NCBI RefSeq assembly: GCF_004010155.1
Contig: NZ_RRYH01000007.1
Coordinates: 248,001 to 312,000 of the forward strand
Source of the DNA: Solirhodobacter olei
GTDB lineage: Bacteria > Pseudomonadota > Alphaproteobacteria > Rhodobacterales > Rhodobacteraceae
Direction: 5' to 3'
DNA: 64,000 nt
Within the stretch, counting starts at the first letter, position 1, and every line of letters begins with the position of its first letter. A program made the position numbers and the translations under genes. The notes under the pieces were generated by a model that worked only from the letters and a program-made list of their open reading frames with translations, had not been told where the DNA came from and ran no database searches. Below, piece after piece: positions 17,246 through 26,447 of this stretch.

Positions 17246-17402
17246 TATGATCGCGACCCCGGGCAAGCTCATTTGCTCTGGGGGCGAAGATCGTGCGGGA
17301 TGGCGGCGAAAATAGGTGACTTCCGAGGTACTTTCCCGCGCTTTTGGCGGCGCGATTCTGGCGGCGCTTGATTTGTCAAAAACCGCCGGGCAATCTTTGC
17401 CC

Positions 17403-17750
17403 ATGACGGTCCAGACCCCGCAGCCCTTGCCCTTCGGTTCGCGCCCTTACGATCGGGTCGCCTTCGACCGTCGCGAGCTGGGCATCATCCTCGGGCTCTA
17501 CGGCCGCATGGTCGCCACCGGCGAATGGCGGGATTACGCGATCTCCAGCCTGCGCGACGCGGCGATCTTCTCCGTCTTCCGGCGCACGGCGGAGGTGCCG
17601 CTCTACCGGATCGAGAAGCATCCAAAGCTCAGGATGCGTCAGGGCATGTACGCGTTGATCGGGCCGGACGGCCAGGTGCTGCGCCGCGGCCACGACCTTG
17701 CGCTGGTGCTGCGGTTCCTCGAACGCAAGCTTTTCCGCGCGATCGAGTAG
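17403..17750 (+). CDS. DUF2794 family protein
   Basis: 115 residues, the usual size of this alphaproteobacterial family of unknown function. The core reads FDRRELGIILGLYGRMVATGEWRDYA, then FSVFRRTAEVPLYRIEKHPKLR and LIGPDGQVLRRGHDL, without membrane segments or a signal peptide. Such arginine-rich, compact proteins could bind nucleic acid, but nothing proves it. The start at 17403 is preferred over one at 17316 because upstream sequence is low-complexity and not conserved in style. Converges on the NlpC/P60 gene. Confidence 0.8.
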   Translation: MTVQTPQPLPFGSRPYDRVAFDRRELGIILGLYGRMVATGEWRDYAISSLRDAAIFSVFRRTAEVPLYRIEKHPKLRMRQGMYALIGPDGQVLRRGHDLALVLRFLERKLFRAIE

Positions 17751-17770
17751 CGGCCCCGGCCATCAGGGCG

Positions 17771-18601
17771 TCAGCCCACCGGCCGCCGCCGCGCGGTCAC
17801 CGGGCCTTCTCCGGCGGCAAGGATGCGGGCGATGGCGGCCTCGATCCCCTCGTAGCTGACAGCCATGGCATGGCCATTGGCATGGATCAGCCGGGTGCCA
17901 TCCACCACCATTGCCACATGCCCGCGCCAGAACAGGAGGTCGCCGCGCTGCAGCCCTTCGCCCTCCTCCAGCGCGCGGCCGACCGAACCCGCCTGCAGGT
18001 CGCTGTCGCCGGGGCAGGGCAGGCCACAGGCCCAGAGCGAGACCTGCACCAGCCCGGAGCAATCGATCCCGTCGCGCGAATTCCCGCCCCAGAGGTAGGG
18101 CGTGCCCAGGAACCCCTCCGCCACCGCGACCGGATCGTCCGCCCGTTCGGCCAGCGGCTGCAGGTGGATGGTCGGCACGAACAGCCCCGCCGCCGTCTCG
18201 CTGAACTGGCCCGAGGTGCCGGTGATCCGCAGTTCGGAGAGGCAGGAGAGCCGCGCCACCTCGTGCCGCTTGAGGTCGGCCGCGGGGTAGAGATGCGTGG
18301 CGGGGACGGCCACCCGATGCGTCACCTCCGCATCCGGGCCAAGCGCGGCCTCGGCGACATAGCCGACATAGCCGTCCCGCTCCGCCTGCACGAAGGCGTG
18401 GCCCTCGGCCCGCTCCAGCACCAGAACCCGCGCGCCGAGAAGAAGCTGGCGCTCCCGCGTCCCGCCGGGCGCGCGCAGCAGGTCTACCACGGGCAACGCG
18501 ATCCGCGCGGGCGTGCCCTCCACGAAGCGCCCGGCGCTCACCTCTCCGCGAAGCGAGACATGGGCGACGCGGGCATTGGCCGGGGTCAGCCTGCGGTCCA
18601 T
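17771..18601 (-). CDS. NlpC/P60 cell-wall peptidase with SH3 domains
   Basis: 276 residues. Two SH3-like domains (roughly residues 35-85 and 95-145) precede an NlpC/P60 catalytic domain: nucleophile Cys in GIDCSGLVQVSLWACG, and His residues in WRGHVAMVV and LIHANGHAMAV. Family members cleave gamma-D-glutamyl-diamino-acid bonds in muropeptides, as in YkfC-type recycling enzymes. No clear signal peptide, so it probably acts on imported muropeptides in the cytoplasm. Its start lies two bases after the stop of the M17 aminopeptidase gene, and the pair often works together on cell-wall peptides. Confidence 0.9.
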   Translation of the reverse strand: MDRRLTPANARVAHVSLRGEVSAGRFVEGTPARIALPVVDLLRAPGGTRERQLLLGARVLVLERAEGHAFVQAERDGYVGYVAEAALGPDAEVTHRVAVPATHLYPAADLKRHEVARLSCLSELRITGTSGQFSETAAGLFVPTIHLQPLAERADDPVAVAEGFLGTPYLWGGNSRDGIDCSGLVQVSLWACGLPCPGDSDLQAGSVGRALEEGEGLQRGDLLFWRGHVAMVVDGTRLIHANGHAMAVSYEGIEAAIARILAAGEGPVTARRRPVG

Positions 18602-18603
18602 CG

Positions 18604-19983
18604 TCAGAGCGCCAGCAGCCGCGGCAGGGCCTGCAGCAGCGCCCGTGCGCCCTGGCCCACGCCACCCTTAGGCCGCGCCGGGGCGGCACTGGGCATGTGG
18701 CCGTAGATGTCGAAATGCATGTAGGGCGCCGAGAGGAACCGCTTCAGGAACAGCGCCGCGGTGATCGAGCCCGCCATGCCGCCCCCCGGCGCATTGTCGA
18801 GATCGGCGATGCCGGGCTCGATCAGCGTCTCGTAGGGCGCCCAGAATGGCATCCGCCAGACCGGGTCGCGCACGGCCCGGGCCGCCTCCGACACCGCCGC
18901 CGCGGCCACGTCGTCATCGGTGTAGAAGGGCGCAAGGTCGGGGCCCACGGCGACCCGCGCCGCGCCGGTCAGCGTCGCCATGGAGATCACCAGGTCGGGC
19001 GCCTCCTCATCGGCCAGCGCCAGCGCGTCGGCCAGCACCAGGCGGCCCTCCGCATCGGTGTTGTTCACTTCCACCGTCAGGCCCTTGCGGCTGGTCAGGA
19101 TGTCCCTCGGCCGCATCGCGTTGCCGGAGATCGCGTTCTCCACCGCCGGCACCAGCACCCGCAGCTGCACCGGCAGATCCAGCGCCATGATCATATGGGC
19201 AAGTCCCAGCACCGTCGCCGCGCCGCCCATGTCTTTCTTCATCAGAAGCATCCCGGCGGCCGGCTTGATGTCGAGCCCGCCCGTGTCGAAGCAGACCCCT
19301 TTGCCGACCAGCGTCAGCCGCGGTCCGGCATCGCCCCAGCGCAGGTCGATCAGCCGCGGCGCACGGGGGGAGGCCCGCCCGACTGCGTGGATCATCGGGA
19401 AGTTCCGGCTCAGCAGCTCCTCGCCGCGCACCGCCTCCACCCGTGCGCCGAACCGGCGGCCGAGCTCGACGACAGCGGCTTCCAGCTCCTCCGGCCCCAT
19501 GTCGGAGGCCGGGGTGTTGATGAGGTCGCGGGTCAGCGCCTCGCCTGCCGCGATCGTCTCGATCCGCGCCGCGTCGACGCCCTCCGGGGCTTTCAGGCTC
19601 GCCTTCGGCGCGCTGCCGGCGTGGTAGCGGTCGAAGCGGTAGGAGGCGAGGAGCCAGCCGAGCGCCGCCTCCTCCGCCGCGTCCGGCGCGAGCGCGCCTT
19701 CCAGGTGCCACGCGCCCTCTGGCAGCTCACCGGCGGCCTTGGCCACTGTGAAGCGCCCACGCGTCCGCGCTTGGGCATTGCCAAGACCCACGGCGGCCCC
19801 GGCCAGGGCCCCGCCGACCCCTGGGATCAGAACCACCTCGCCCGCGCCCGCGGCAAAGCCCGAGGCCGCGACCCAGGCCGCCTGCGCCTCCGGCAGGCGC
19901 GCGCGCCAGTCCTCCAGATCCTCCTTGGCGACAACGTGAAGCGGCAGGGAGGGGGCGGCGGCGGGTGCGAAGCTCAGGGTCAT
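18604..19983 (-). CDS. Leucyl aminopeptidase family (M17) protein
   Basis: 459 residues. The C-terminal catalytic domain carries the di-metal and active-site signatures: VGKGVCFDTGGLDIKP, LLMKKDMGGAA and the family pattern NNTDAEGRLVLADAL. Hydrolyses N-terminal residues from peptides in the cytoplasm. Shorter than PepA (about 500 residues) and closer to the PepB-like group. With the adjacent NlpC/P60 enzyme it could complete the degradation of cell-wall peptides. Start ATG at 19983. Confidence 0.92.
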   Translation of the reverse strand: MTLSFAPAAAPSLPLHVVAKEDLEDWRARLPEAQAAWVAASGFAAGAGEVVLIPGVGGALAGAAVGLGNAQARTRGRFTVAKAAGELPEGAWHLEGALAPDAAEEAALGWLLASYRFDRYHAGSAPKASLKAPEGVDAARIETIAAGEALTRDLINTPASDMGPEELEAAVVELGRRFGARVEAVRGEELLSRNFPMIHAVGRASPRAPRLIDLRWGDAGPRLTLVGKGVCFDTGGLDIKPAAGMLLMKKDMGGAATVLGLAHMIMALDLPVQLRVLVPAVENAISGNAMRPRDILTSRKGLTVEVNNTDAEGRLVLADALALADEEAPDLVISMATLTGAARVAVGPDLAPFYTDDDVAAAAVSEAARAVRDPVWRMPFWAPYETLIEPGIADLDNAPGGGMAGSITAALFLKRFLSAPYMHFDIYGHMPSAAPARPKGGVGQGARALLQALPRLLAL

Positions 19984-20056
19984 GGGTCTCTCTCAAGGCT
20001 GAATTGCGCCCAGCCTAGTCCTTCCCGTGCCACCCGCAAGGGCGCGCGGCGGGCCC

Positions 20057-20452
20057 TCAGCCGGAAAGCCCGCGCAGTCCGCCGGCGCTCGACATCGCGT
20101 GCGCCGCAAGCCGCATGAGACGGGCCCAGGTGGCGGCCAGCGCGGTGGTGTCGCAATGCCACCGCGGCGGCGCGCCGAGGCAGTCCGCCACGCCGCCTGC
20201 GGCCTGCGAAAGCCCGGTGAAGCCCGTGTGATCGGCCAGCCGCCCCAGCCGGGCGAGGCCGCGCCCGAACCCTTCGACATCGCCGCTGTTGTAGAGCCGC
20301 ACGAGCGCGGTCATCTGCAACGCGATCTCGGTCATCCCGCGGCACAGGATGCGCTCCGCCTCGGGCATGCCGAACACGCGGCAAAGCGACGAGAGCCGAG
20401 CGGGATCCAGCGTCACCCTCTCCACCGGATAAAGCACCACCACCTCTGCCAC
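20057..20452 (-). CDS. Conserved hypothetical helical protein (HPt-like)
   Basis: 131 residues from the GTG at 20452. It opens VAEVVVLYPVERVTLDPARLSSLC and continues as amphipathic helices (GMTEIALQMTALVRLYNSGD, LARLGRLADHTGFTGLSQAA). I recognise this as a small protein found in Rhodobacteraceae genomes, similar in size and helix pattern to histidine phosphotransfer domains, but no clear phospho-His motif is visible. The open frame extends 80 codons further upstream with low-complexity sequence that I exclude. Divergent from carbonic anhydrase. Confidence 0.6.
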   Translation of the reverse strand: MAEVVVLYPVERVTLDPARLSSLCRVFGMPEAERILCRGMTEIALQMTALVRLYNSGDVEGFGRGLARLGRLADHTGFTGLSQAAGGVADCLGAPPRWHCDTTALAATWARLMRLAAHAMSSAGGLRGLSG

Positions 20453-20655
20453 GCTGGATCCCGCCCTTGCACCTTGCCCCTGGCTGATGCGCAGACTGCC
20501 CGATCGGCCTGAAGAAAGGCTTGCCTGGCGGCGGAAAATCCCGCGAACTTGTCTCAATTCCCGCGCGCCGCGCCGCCGGGGCCGGGGATGCGAAAAGCGG
20601 TTCCAACTTTCCCGTTTGCGCTTTAGACCCTCGGGATGACAGGAAAGGAGCGCAG

Positions 20656-21306
20656 ATGATCCACGCCCGCCCGCTTCCCAATTATCTCGCACAGCGCTAC
20701 CACGGCTGGAAAGCCACCAGCTATGCCGAGAACAAGGCCTGGTATCGGCAGCTCGCCCTGGGAGGACAGCACCCGCGCGCCATGGTGATTTCCTGCTGCG
20801 ACTCGCGCGTTCACGTCACCTCGATCTTCGGTGCTGACGCGGGGGAGTTCTTCATCCACCGCAACATCGCCAACCTCGTTCCGCCCTGCGAGCCCGACGG
20901 CGACCGTCACGGCACCTCCGCCACGATCGAATTCGCGGTCACCGCGCTGAAGGTCGCGCATCTGATCGTGCTCGGCCATTCCAGCTGCGGTGGCGTCAGC
21001 GCCTGCCACGCGATGTGCTCGGGCCAAGCGCCCGAACTGGAGGAGAAGACCAGCTTCATCGGCCGATGGATGGACATCCTTCGTCCCGGCTACGAGCGGA
21101 TCAAGGAGATCCCGGACGAGGCCGCACGGCTGAAGGCGCTGGAACGCGAGGCAGTGCTCGTCTCGCTGGAAAACCTGATGACCTTCCCCTTCGTGAAGGA
21201 AAGCGTCGACTCGGGCAACCTGACCCTCCACGGCCTCTGGACCGAGCTTGGCGAGGGCGGGCTGGAGCATTACGACCCCGCGCAGGGCGGCTTCGTGCCG
21301 GTCTGA
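20656..21306 (+). CDS. Beta-class carbonic anhydrase
   Basis: 216 residues. Zinc ligands and catalytic pair are visible: CCDSRV (Cys and the Asp-Arg dyad) near residue 40, and GHSSCGG with the His and second Cys near residue 100. Interconverts CO2 and bicarbonate in the cytoplasm. The start at 20656 follows AAAGGAG by six bases; the longer reading frame is not needed. Followed 31 bases later by the RNase D-like gene in the same direction. Confidence 0.93.
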   Translation: MIHARPLPNYLAQRYHGWKATSYAENKAWYRQLALGGQHPRAMVISCCDSRVHVTSIFGADAGEFFIHRNIANLVPPCEPDGDRHGTSATIEFAVTALKVAHLIVLGHSSCGGVSACHAMCSGQAPELEEKTSFIGRWMDILRPGYERIKEIPDEAARLKALEREAVLVSLENLMTFPFVKESVDSGNLTLHGLWTELGEGGLEHYDPAQGGFVPV

Positions 21307-21337
21307 CCGCCAACGCTGCCTGCGACAGGAGACGCGC

Positions 21338-21952
21338 ATGACCAACCATCTTCACAAGGGCGACCTTCCGGCCGGGCTCGACCTCGGCCCGGTCGTGGCG
21401 ATCGACACCGAGACGATGGGCCTTCTGCCGCATCGCGACCGGCTCTGTCTCGTGCAGCTCTCGGGCGGCGATGGCGACGCGCATCTGGTGCAGATCGCCC
21501 GCGGCCAGACCCGGGCACCGAACCTGGAACGACTGCTGGCGGATCCGAAGGTGCTGAAGCTCTTCCACTTCGCCCGCTTCGACATCGCCGCCTTGCAACA
21601 GGCCCTCGGCGTCGTGACGGCACCGGTCTACTGCACCAAGATCGCCTCCAAGCTGGTGCGCACGTTCACCGACCGTCACGGGCTGAAATACCTGCTCGCC
21701 GATCTCGTCGGCGTCGACATCTCCAAGCAACAGCAGACCAGCGACTGGGGCGCCGAGGAGCTGAGCGAGGCGCAGCAGGACTATGCCGCCTCCGACGTGC
21801 TCTACCTCCATCGCCTGAAGGCCGAGCTTGACCGGCGGCTGGAGCGTGAGGGCCGCACGGCGCTGGCGCAGGCCTGTTTCGATTTCCTGCCCTCGAAGGC
21901 CACGCTGGACCTGATGGGTTACGGCGACGAGGGCGATATCTTCCGGCACTGA
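21338..21952 (+). CDS. rnd: Ribonuclease D-type 3'-5' exonuclease
   Basis: 204 residues: a DEDD exonuclease domain alone, without the HRDC domains of E. coli RNase D. Exo I VAIDTETMGL, Exo II FHFARFDIAAL and Exo III YAASDVLYLHRL supply the four acidic metal ligands and the Tyr. Short RNase D proteins of this kind are usual in alphaproteobacteria. Likely trims the 3' ends of tRNA and other stable RNAs. ATG at 21338 follows CAGGAG. Confidence 0.88.
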   Translation: MTNHLHKGDLPAGLDLGPVVAIDTETMGLLPHRDRLCLVQLSGGDGDAHLVQIARGQTRAPNLERLLADPKVLKLFHFARFDIAALQQALGVVTAPVYCTKIASKLVRTFTDRHGLKYLLADLVGVDISKQQQTSDWGAEELSEAQQDYAASDVLYLHRLKAELDRRLEREGRTALAQACFDFLPSKATLDLMGYGDEGDIFRH

Positions 21953-22031
21953 GGCCCGGACGCGGAGAAGGGGGCCCCGGCCTGCGGCCTAGCTCCAAAA
22001 GACAGCCTGCCGGAGCGACGGGGCCTTATCG

Positions 22032-22060
22032 GCTTGGTCCGAATCTCCCCGCCAGAGGCG
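22032..22060. repeat. Third copy of the 28-bp intergenic repeat
   Basis: CTTGGTCCGAATCTCCCCGCC and the following AGAGGCG match the arms of the inverted pair at 10060-10152 (consensus C-TGG-CC-AAT-TCCCCGCC-GAGGCG) with a few substitutions. It lies in the gap between rnd and kdsD and is not coding. Confidence 0.5.
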
Positions 22061-22145
22061 GACTGCGGCCGATTGCGCGCCCCGGCCGTCTTGCAATCGA
22101 AGCCGGGATGATGAACTGGTGCGATTGGATGCCTAGATATGCGGC

Positions 22146-23135
22146 ATGTATGCCATGACCCAGCAAATGACCGACAGTAACGCCTTCCTCGCCACCGCCC
22201 GCCGCGTGATCGCGACAGAGGCCGAGGCCCTTGCCCGGCTGGGCGATCACCTGGGCGATAGCTTCGCCGAGGCCGCGCGGCTGATCCTCGACGCGCCCGG
22301 CCGGGTGATCGTCTCGGGCATGGGCAAGTCGGGTCATGTCGGGCGCAAGATCGCGGCGACGCTGGCCTCCACTGGTACCCCGGCGCATTTCGTCCACCCG
22401 GCCGAGGCAAGCCACGGCGATCTCGGCATGCTGGGGCAGGGCGACGTGGCGCTGGTGCTGTCGAACTCTGGCGAAACGCCGGAGCTGGCCGACGTCATCG
22501 CTTATACCCGCCGCTTCGCCATTCCGCTGATCGGGGTGGCGAGCCGGGCGGAATCGACCCTCGTGCGGCAGTCGGACGTGGCGATCCTGCTGCCCGAGGC
22601 GCCGGAGGCCTGTGGCAACGGGATCGTGCCGACCACCTCGACGACGATGACGCTGGCGCTGGGCGACGCGCTGGCGCTGGCGCTGATGGAACATCGCCGC
22701 TTCACGCCGGAGCATTTCCGCACCTTCCACCCGGGCGGCAAGCTGGGCGCGCGGCTCGCCAAGGTCGCCGACCTGATGCACCGGGGCGAGGCGCTGCCGC
22801 TGGTGGCGGAAACCACGCCGATGGACCAGACGCTGATCACCATGAGCCGCAAGAGCTTCGGCGTGGTCGGCGTGATCGGGGGCGACGGTGGGCTCTCCGG
22901 CATCATCACCGACGGCGACCTTCGTCGCCACATGTCGGGCCTTCTCGACTTGACCGCGGCCGAGGTGATGACCCGCGACCCCCGCACCATCGGGCCAGAG
23001 GCGCTGGCCGAGGCGGCGGTGGCGCTGATGAACGAGAAGAAGATCACCTGCCTCTTCGTGGTCGATCCGGCGGGCAGCCGTGCGGTCCAGGGCCTCCTGC
23101 ATATCCACGACTGCCTGCGCGCCGGCGTGGTCTGA
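22146..23135 (+). CDS. kdsD: Arabinose-5-phosphate isomerase (KdsD/KpsF)
   Basis: 329 residues. SIS domain (about residues 45-180) with VSGMGKSGHVGRKIAATLAS and VLSNSGETPEL, followed by two CBS domains (from about 215; VADLMHRGEALPLV and AEVMTRDPRTI). Converts D-ribulose 5-phosphate to D-arabinose 5-phosphate, the first step of Kdo synthesis for LPS and some capsules. Three in-frame ATGs (22146, 22155, 22167) are possible. Stop is four bases before lptC, so it leads the kdsD-lptC-lptA-lptB block. kdsB later in the window uses the Kdo made from its product. Confidence 0.92.
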   Translation: MYAMTQQMTDSNAFLATARRVIATEAEALARLGDHLGDSFAEAARLILDAPGRVIVSGMGKSGHVGRKIAATLASTGTPAHFVHPAEASHGDLGMLGQGDVALVLSNSGETPELADVIAYTRRFAIPLIGVASRAESTLVRQSDVAILLPEAPEACGNGIVPTTSTTMTLALGDALALALMEHRRFTPEHFRTFHPGGKLGARLAKVADLMHRGEALPLVAETTPMDQTLITMSRKSFGVVGVIGGDGGLSGIITDGDLRRHMSGLLDLTAAEVMTRDPRTIGPEALAEAAVALMNEKKITCLFVVDPAGSRAVQGLLHIHDCLRAGVV

Positions 23136-23139
23136 CACG

Positions 23140-23754
23140 ATGGGCGGCCGGGACAACGCCTATTCGCGTCTGGTCTTCTGGCTGAAGATCCTGCTGCCGC
23201 TGGCCGCCCTCGTCATCCTGTCGACGATGTTCCTCGTCGCCCGCACCATCGACCCCTCGCGCGCCATCCCCTTTGCCAAGGTCGATGTTCGCAGCCTTGC
23301 CCGCGAGCCCCGGATCACGGGGCCGAAATACTCCTCCGTCACCTCCGACGGCTCCTCGCTCCACATCACCGCGGCGGAGGCCCGGCCCGAGCCCGCCCGC
23401 CCGGGCCATGCGACGGCGACGAACGTGGTCGCGACGCTGACCTCGCCTGCCGGGCAAACCACCGTGCTGACGTCCGAGCGCGGCAAGATCGACACGCCCG
23501 GTAATCTCGTCACCTTCGACGGCAAGGCCCGCGTCGCCCAGGCGGGCGGCTATCAGGTCACCGCCCCGCATATGGAGGCCGCGCTCGACAAGACCCATGT
23601 CCTGGCCACCGGCGGGGTGACCGCGACGGCGCCCTTCGGGCGGATCACCGCCGCACAGATGCAGATCACGCCGGATCCCGCCGCCTCCGGGTCTTATGTT
23701 CTTGTTTTCAACGGCGGCGTGAAGCTGGTATACGACCCCGGGAAAAAGAGGTGA
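23140..23754 (+). CDS. lptC: LPS export protein LptC
   Basis: 204 residues. One N-terminal membrane segment (about residues 13-33; FWLKILLPLAALVIL) anchors a periplasmic beta-jellyroll (LptC/YrbK, DUF1239). It receives LPS from LptB2FG and passes it to LptA. The position, four bases after kdsD and four before lptA, supports the call. Start ATG at 23140, with no stronger alternative. Confidence 0.88.
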   Translation: MGGRDNAYSRLVFWLKILLPLAALVILSTMFLVARTIDPSRAIPFAKVDVRSLAREPRITGPKYSSVTSDGSSLHITAAEARPEPARPGHATATNVVATLTSPAGQTTVLTSERGKIDTPGNLVTFDGKARVAQAGGYQVTAPHMEAALDKTHVLATGGVTATAPFGRITAAQMQITPDPAASGSYVLVFNGGVKLVYDPGKKR

Positions 23755-23758
23755 CCTG

Positions 23759-24295
23759 ATGCCGCAGCCGCTCCGCACGTTCCGGGCCGCGCTTCTCGCG
23801 CTCGCCCTGCCGGCCGCTGCGCTGGCGCAGACCGGCGGCGCCCAGATCCAGTTCGGCCCGAAACAGGACCCGAACCAGCCGGTACAGGTGACGGCCGACC
23901 AGCTGAGCGTGAACCAGGCCGCCGGAACCGCGCTCTTCACCGGCCATGTCGTCGTCGGCCAGGGCGACATGCGGATGACCGCGCCCTGGGTGCAGGTCGA
24001 CTATGCCAAGGCGACCGGCGGCGGGCGCGGCACGATCTCGCTCGTCCATGCCAAGAACGGGGTGACCATCACCACGCCAACCGAGGCGGCGGAGGGCAAG
24101 GACGCCGTCTATACCGTCTCCACCGGCATCGTGGTGATGACCGGCGACGTGGTGCTGACCCAAGGCCAGAACGCCATGTCCGGCCAGCGCCTCGACATCG
24201 ACATGACCAAGGGCACCGGCGTTATGACCGGCCGCGTCCAGACCGTCTTCCACCCGGCCGCGAAGCCCGGCGCCACACAGGCGACCAAACCATGA
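23759..24295 (+). CDS. lptA: LPS transport periplasmic protein LptA
   Basis: 178 residues. A signal peptide (residues 1-23, ending ALAQ) precedes a single OstA/LptA beta-jellyroll (VTADQLSVNQAAGTALFTGH; VYTVSTGIVVMTGDVVLTQG). LptA proteins polymerise into the periplasmic bridge that carries LPS to LptD. Its stop overlaps the lptB start by four bases (ATGA), so the two are translationally coupled. Confidence 0.9.
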   Translation: MPQPLRTFRAALLALALPAAALAQTGGAQIQFGPKQDPNQPVQVTADQLSVNQAAGTALFTGHVVVGQGDMRMTAPWVQVDYAKATGGGRGTISLVHAKNGVTITTPTEAAEGKDAVYTVSTGIVVMTGDVVLTQGQNAMSGQRLDIDMTKGTGVMTGRVQTVFHPAAKPGATQATKP

Positions 24296-25053
24296 GCGCC
24301 GCGTCCGGACTTTCCGTCGCCCAGGGCACCGGCGGGCTGCGCGTCACGCACCTGCGCAAGAGCTATTCCAAGCGGCTGGTGATCCGCGACGTCTCCATGC
24401 GCCTCGACCGGGGCGAGGTGGTGGCGCTCCTGGGTCCGAACGGCTCGGGCAAGACGACCTGCTTCTATGCCATCGCGGGCCTCGTCCCGCCGGAGGGCGG
24501 GGAGGTCGTGGTCGACGGGCGGGACGTTACGCTTCTGCCCATGTACCGCCGCGCGCGGCTCGGCATCGGCTACCTGCCGCAGGAGATCTCGATCTTCCGC
24601 GGACTTTCGGTGGAACAGAACATCCTCGCCGTGCTCGAGATCACCGAAAACGATCCGCACAAGCGGCGCGAGCGGCTGGAGGAGCTCTTGTCGGACTTCT
24701 CCATCACCCACCTCCGCCGGGCGCCAGCGCTGTCGCTTTCCGGCGGCGAGCGGCGGCGGGTGGAGATCGCGCGCTGCCTGGCCGCCGATCCGAAATACCT
24801 GATGCTCGACGAACCCTTCGCCGGCGTCGACCCGATCGCCGTGGGCGAGATCCGGCACCTCGTTCATGACCTCAAGACCCGCGGCATCGGCATCCTGATC
24901 ACCGACCACAACGTGCGCGAGACTCTGGAAATCGTCGATCGCGCCTATATCCTGCATGAGGGCCGCGTGCTGATGAGCGGCACGGCGGAGGAGGTGATCC
25001 ACGATGAGAACGTGCGTCGCGTCTATCTCGGTCAGAATTTCCGCATCTCCTGA
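24292..25053 (+). CDS. lptB: LPS export ABC transporter ATPase LptB
   Basis: 253 residues. Walker A LLGPNGSGKTT, Q-loop LPQEISIF, signature LSLSGGERRRVEIAR, Walker B YLMLDEPFAGVDP and H-loop LITDHNVRETL are all present in order. The LptB-specific stretch of the Q-loop and the C-terminal YLGQNFR agree with LptB. It powers LPS extraction from the inner membrane with LptF and LptG, which are not in this window. Confidence 0.94.
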   Translation: MSAASGLSVAQGTGGLRVTHLRKSYSKRLVIRDVSMRLDRGEVVALLGPNGSGKTTCFYAIAGLVPPEGGEVVVDGRDVTLLPMYRRARLGIGYLPQEISIFRGLSVEQNILAVLEITENDPHKRRERLEELLSDFSITHLRRAPALSLSGGERRRVEIARCLAADPKYLMLDEPFAGVDPIAVGEIRHLVHDLKTRGIGILITDHNVRETLEIVDRAYILHEGRVLMSGTAEEVIHDENVRRVYLGQNFRIS

Positions 25054-25071
25054 CCAGCGGCGGATTGCCAC

Positions 25072-26340
25072 ATGACAGCGCGCGTCGCCCTCCGGCCGGA
25101 GGCGCGGCAGCGGCTGGCGATGACGCCGGCAATGCATTACGCGCTGCGCATCCTCAGGATGCCCGCGCCCGACCTAGTGGCCGAGATCGCGCGCGAAGCG
25201 GGCGAGAACCCCTTCCTCAGCCTGCCGCGCGAGGGGGCGGGCGCCCGTTCCTCCTTCGACGTGGCGCTGGAAACCGTCGCCGCCGCCCCGTCACTGGGCG
25301 AGGCGCTGCGGGCGCAGATCGGCACCATGGCCCTGCCGAAGGGCCTGCGCGCCATGGCCGAATACCTCACCGGCGAGCTGCGCGAGGATGGCTACCTCGA
25401 CAGCAGCGTGGAGGAGATCGCTGCCTTCGCCAATGTCCCGGTGGAGCGGGTGGAGGAGGGCCTCGCCGTCCTGCAGCGCTGCGAGCCGACCGGGGTCGGC
25501 GCCCGCAACCTGGCCGAATGCCTGGCGCTGCAACTCGGGGATCACGGGCTCGAACGCGGTCTGGCCGATGCCGTCGTGGACCGCCTGCCGCTGTTCGCCG
25601 CCGGGCGCTGGGCCACGCTGTCCGCCGCGCTCCGCCTGCCGCGGGAGGAGCTGACCCGCATCGCCGCCGCCCTGCGCGAGCTGAAACCAGAGCCGGTGAC
25701 CGCGCCCGGTGCGCCCGCCGCACCGCTGCTGCCCGATCTCGTCGTCGAGCGGCAGAGCTCGGGCGGCTTTGCCGTCCGGCTGGGGCGGGAAGCGCTGCCC
25801 GTCCTGTCGCTCGACCGCGCAATGCTGGCGCGGGTCGAAGGCAGCACCGACCCCTTCGTCGCCGAGCGGCGCGAGACCGCGCGGCGGCTGATCCGGGCCG
25901 TTCGCGCCCGCGGGCGCACGCTGCAGCGAATCGGTGAAAGGCTGGTGCATGACCAGCCACGCTTCTTTGCCGATGGTCCCGACCATCTCGAGCCACGGCG
26001 CCGGCAGGATCTCGCTTTCGACCTGGGGTTGCATCCGGCGACGGTCGGACGCGCCATCGCCGGCAAGGCGCTCCTGGCCGGTGGCGTGCTCTATCCGCTG
26101 TCGATGTTCTTCTCCACCGGGCTGCCCGGCCCCGACGGCGGCGCGATCTCCGCTCATTCGGTCCGTGTCGCCATTCGCCGGCTGATTGATGCCGAGCCGC
26201 CCGAGCGGCCGATGTCCGATGAGAGGATTTGTGAAAGGTTGCGCGATGATGGCGTTGACATTTCGCGGCGAACGGTCGCCAAATACAGGCAATGCATGCG
26301 GATTCCATCCTCTTCCGAACGCCGCCGTCGCAAGGGTTGA
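25072..26340 (+). CDS. rpoN: RNA polymerase sigma-54 factor RpoN
   Basis: 422 residues. Region I activator-interaction helix is near the N-terminus (LRPEARQRLAMTPAMHYAL...ENPFL), the core-binding domain follows, and the C-terminus carries the RpoN box RRTVAKYR about 20 residues from the end. Somewhat shorter than the 430-500 typical, due to a short acidic region II. Its position right after lptB and before hpf and ptsN is the standard proteobacterial arrangement. Confidence 0.92.
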   Translation: MTARVALRPEARQRLAMTPAMHYALRILRMPAPDLVAEIAREAGENPFLSLPREGAGARSSFDVALETVAAAPSLGEALRAQIGTMALPKGLRAMAEYLTGELREDGYLDSSVEEIAAFANVPVERVEEGLAVLQRCEPTGVGARNLAECLALQLGDHGLERGLADAVVDRLPLFAAGRWATLSAALRLPREELTRIAAALRELKPEPVTAPGAPAAPLLPDLVVERQSSGGFAVRLGREALPVLSLDRAMLARVEGSTDPFVAERRETARRLIRAVRARGRTLQRIGERLVHDQPRFFADGPDHLEPRRRQDLAFDLGLHPATVGRAIAGKALLAGGVLYPLSMFFSTGLPGPDGGAISAHSVRVAIRRLIDAEPPERPMSDERICERLRDDGVDISRRTVAKYRQCMRIPSSSERRRRKG

Positions 26341-26447
26341 ACCCTTCGGGCCGCGCGTGCGGAAAACACCGGCCTGCAAAGGCTTCCCATCCCAAACCGG
26401 TCCAGAAGAGAGCAGAGGGCGGCCTGGACCGTCCGCCCGGAGGAACC

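Noticed and set aside
17368-17379. TTGATTTGTCAA before the DUF2794 gene as an FNR box
   Set aside because: The inner spacing is TTGA-N4-TCAA, two bases shorter than the FNR pattern (TTGA-N6-TCAA).
17175-17402. Possible remnant of imuA or dnaE2 after imuB
   Set aside because: Reading all three forward frames by eye gave no match to the N-terminus of DnaE2 or to ImuA; stops interrupt each frame.
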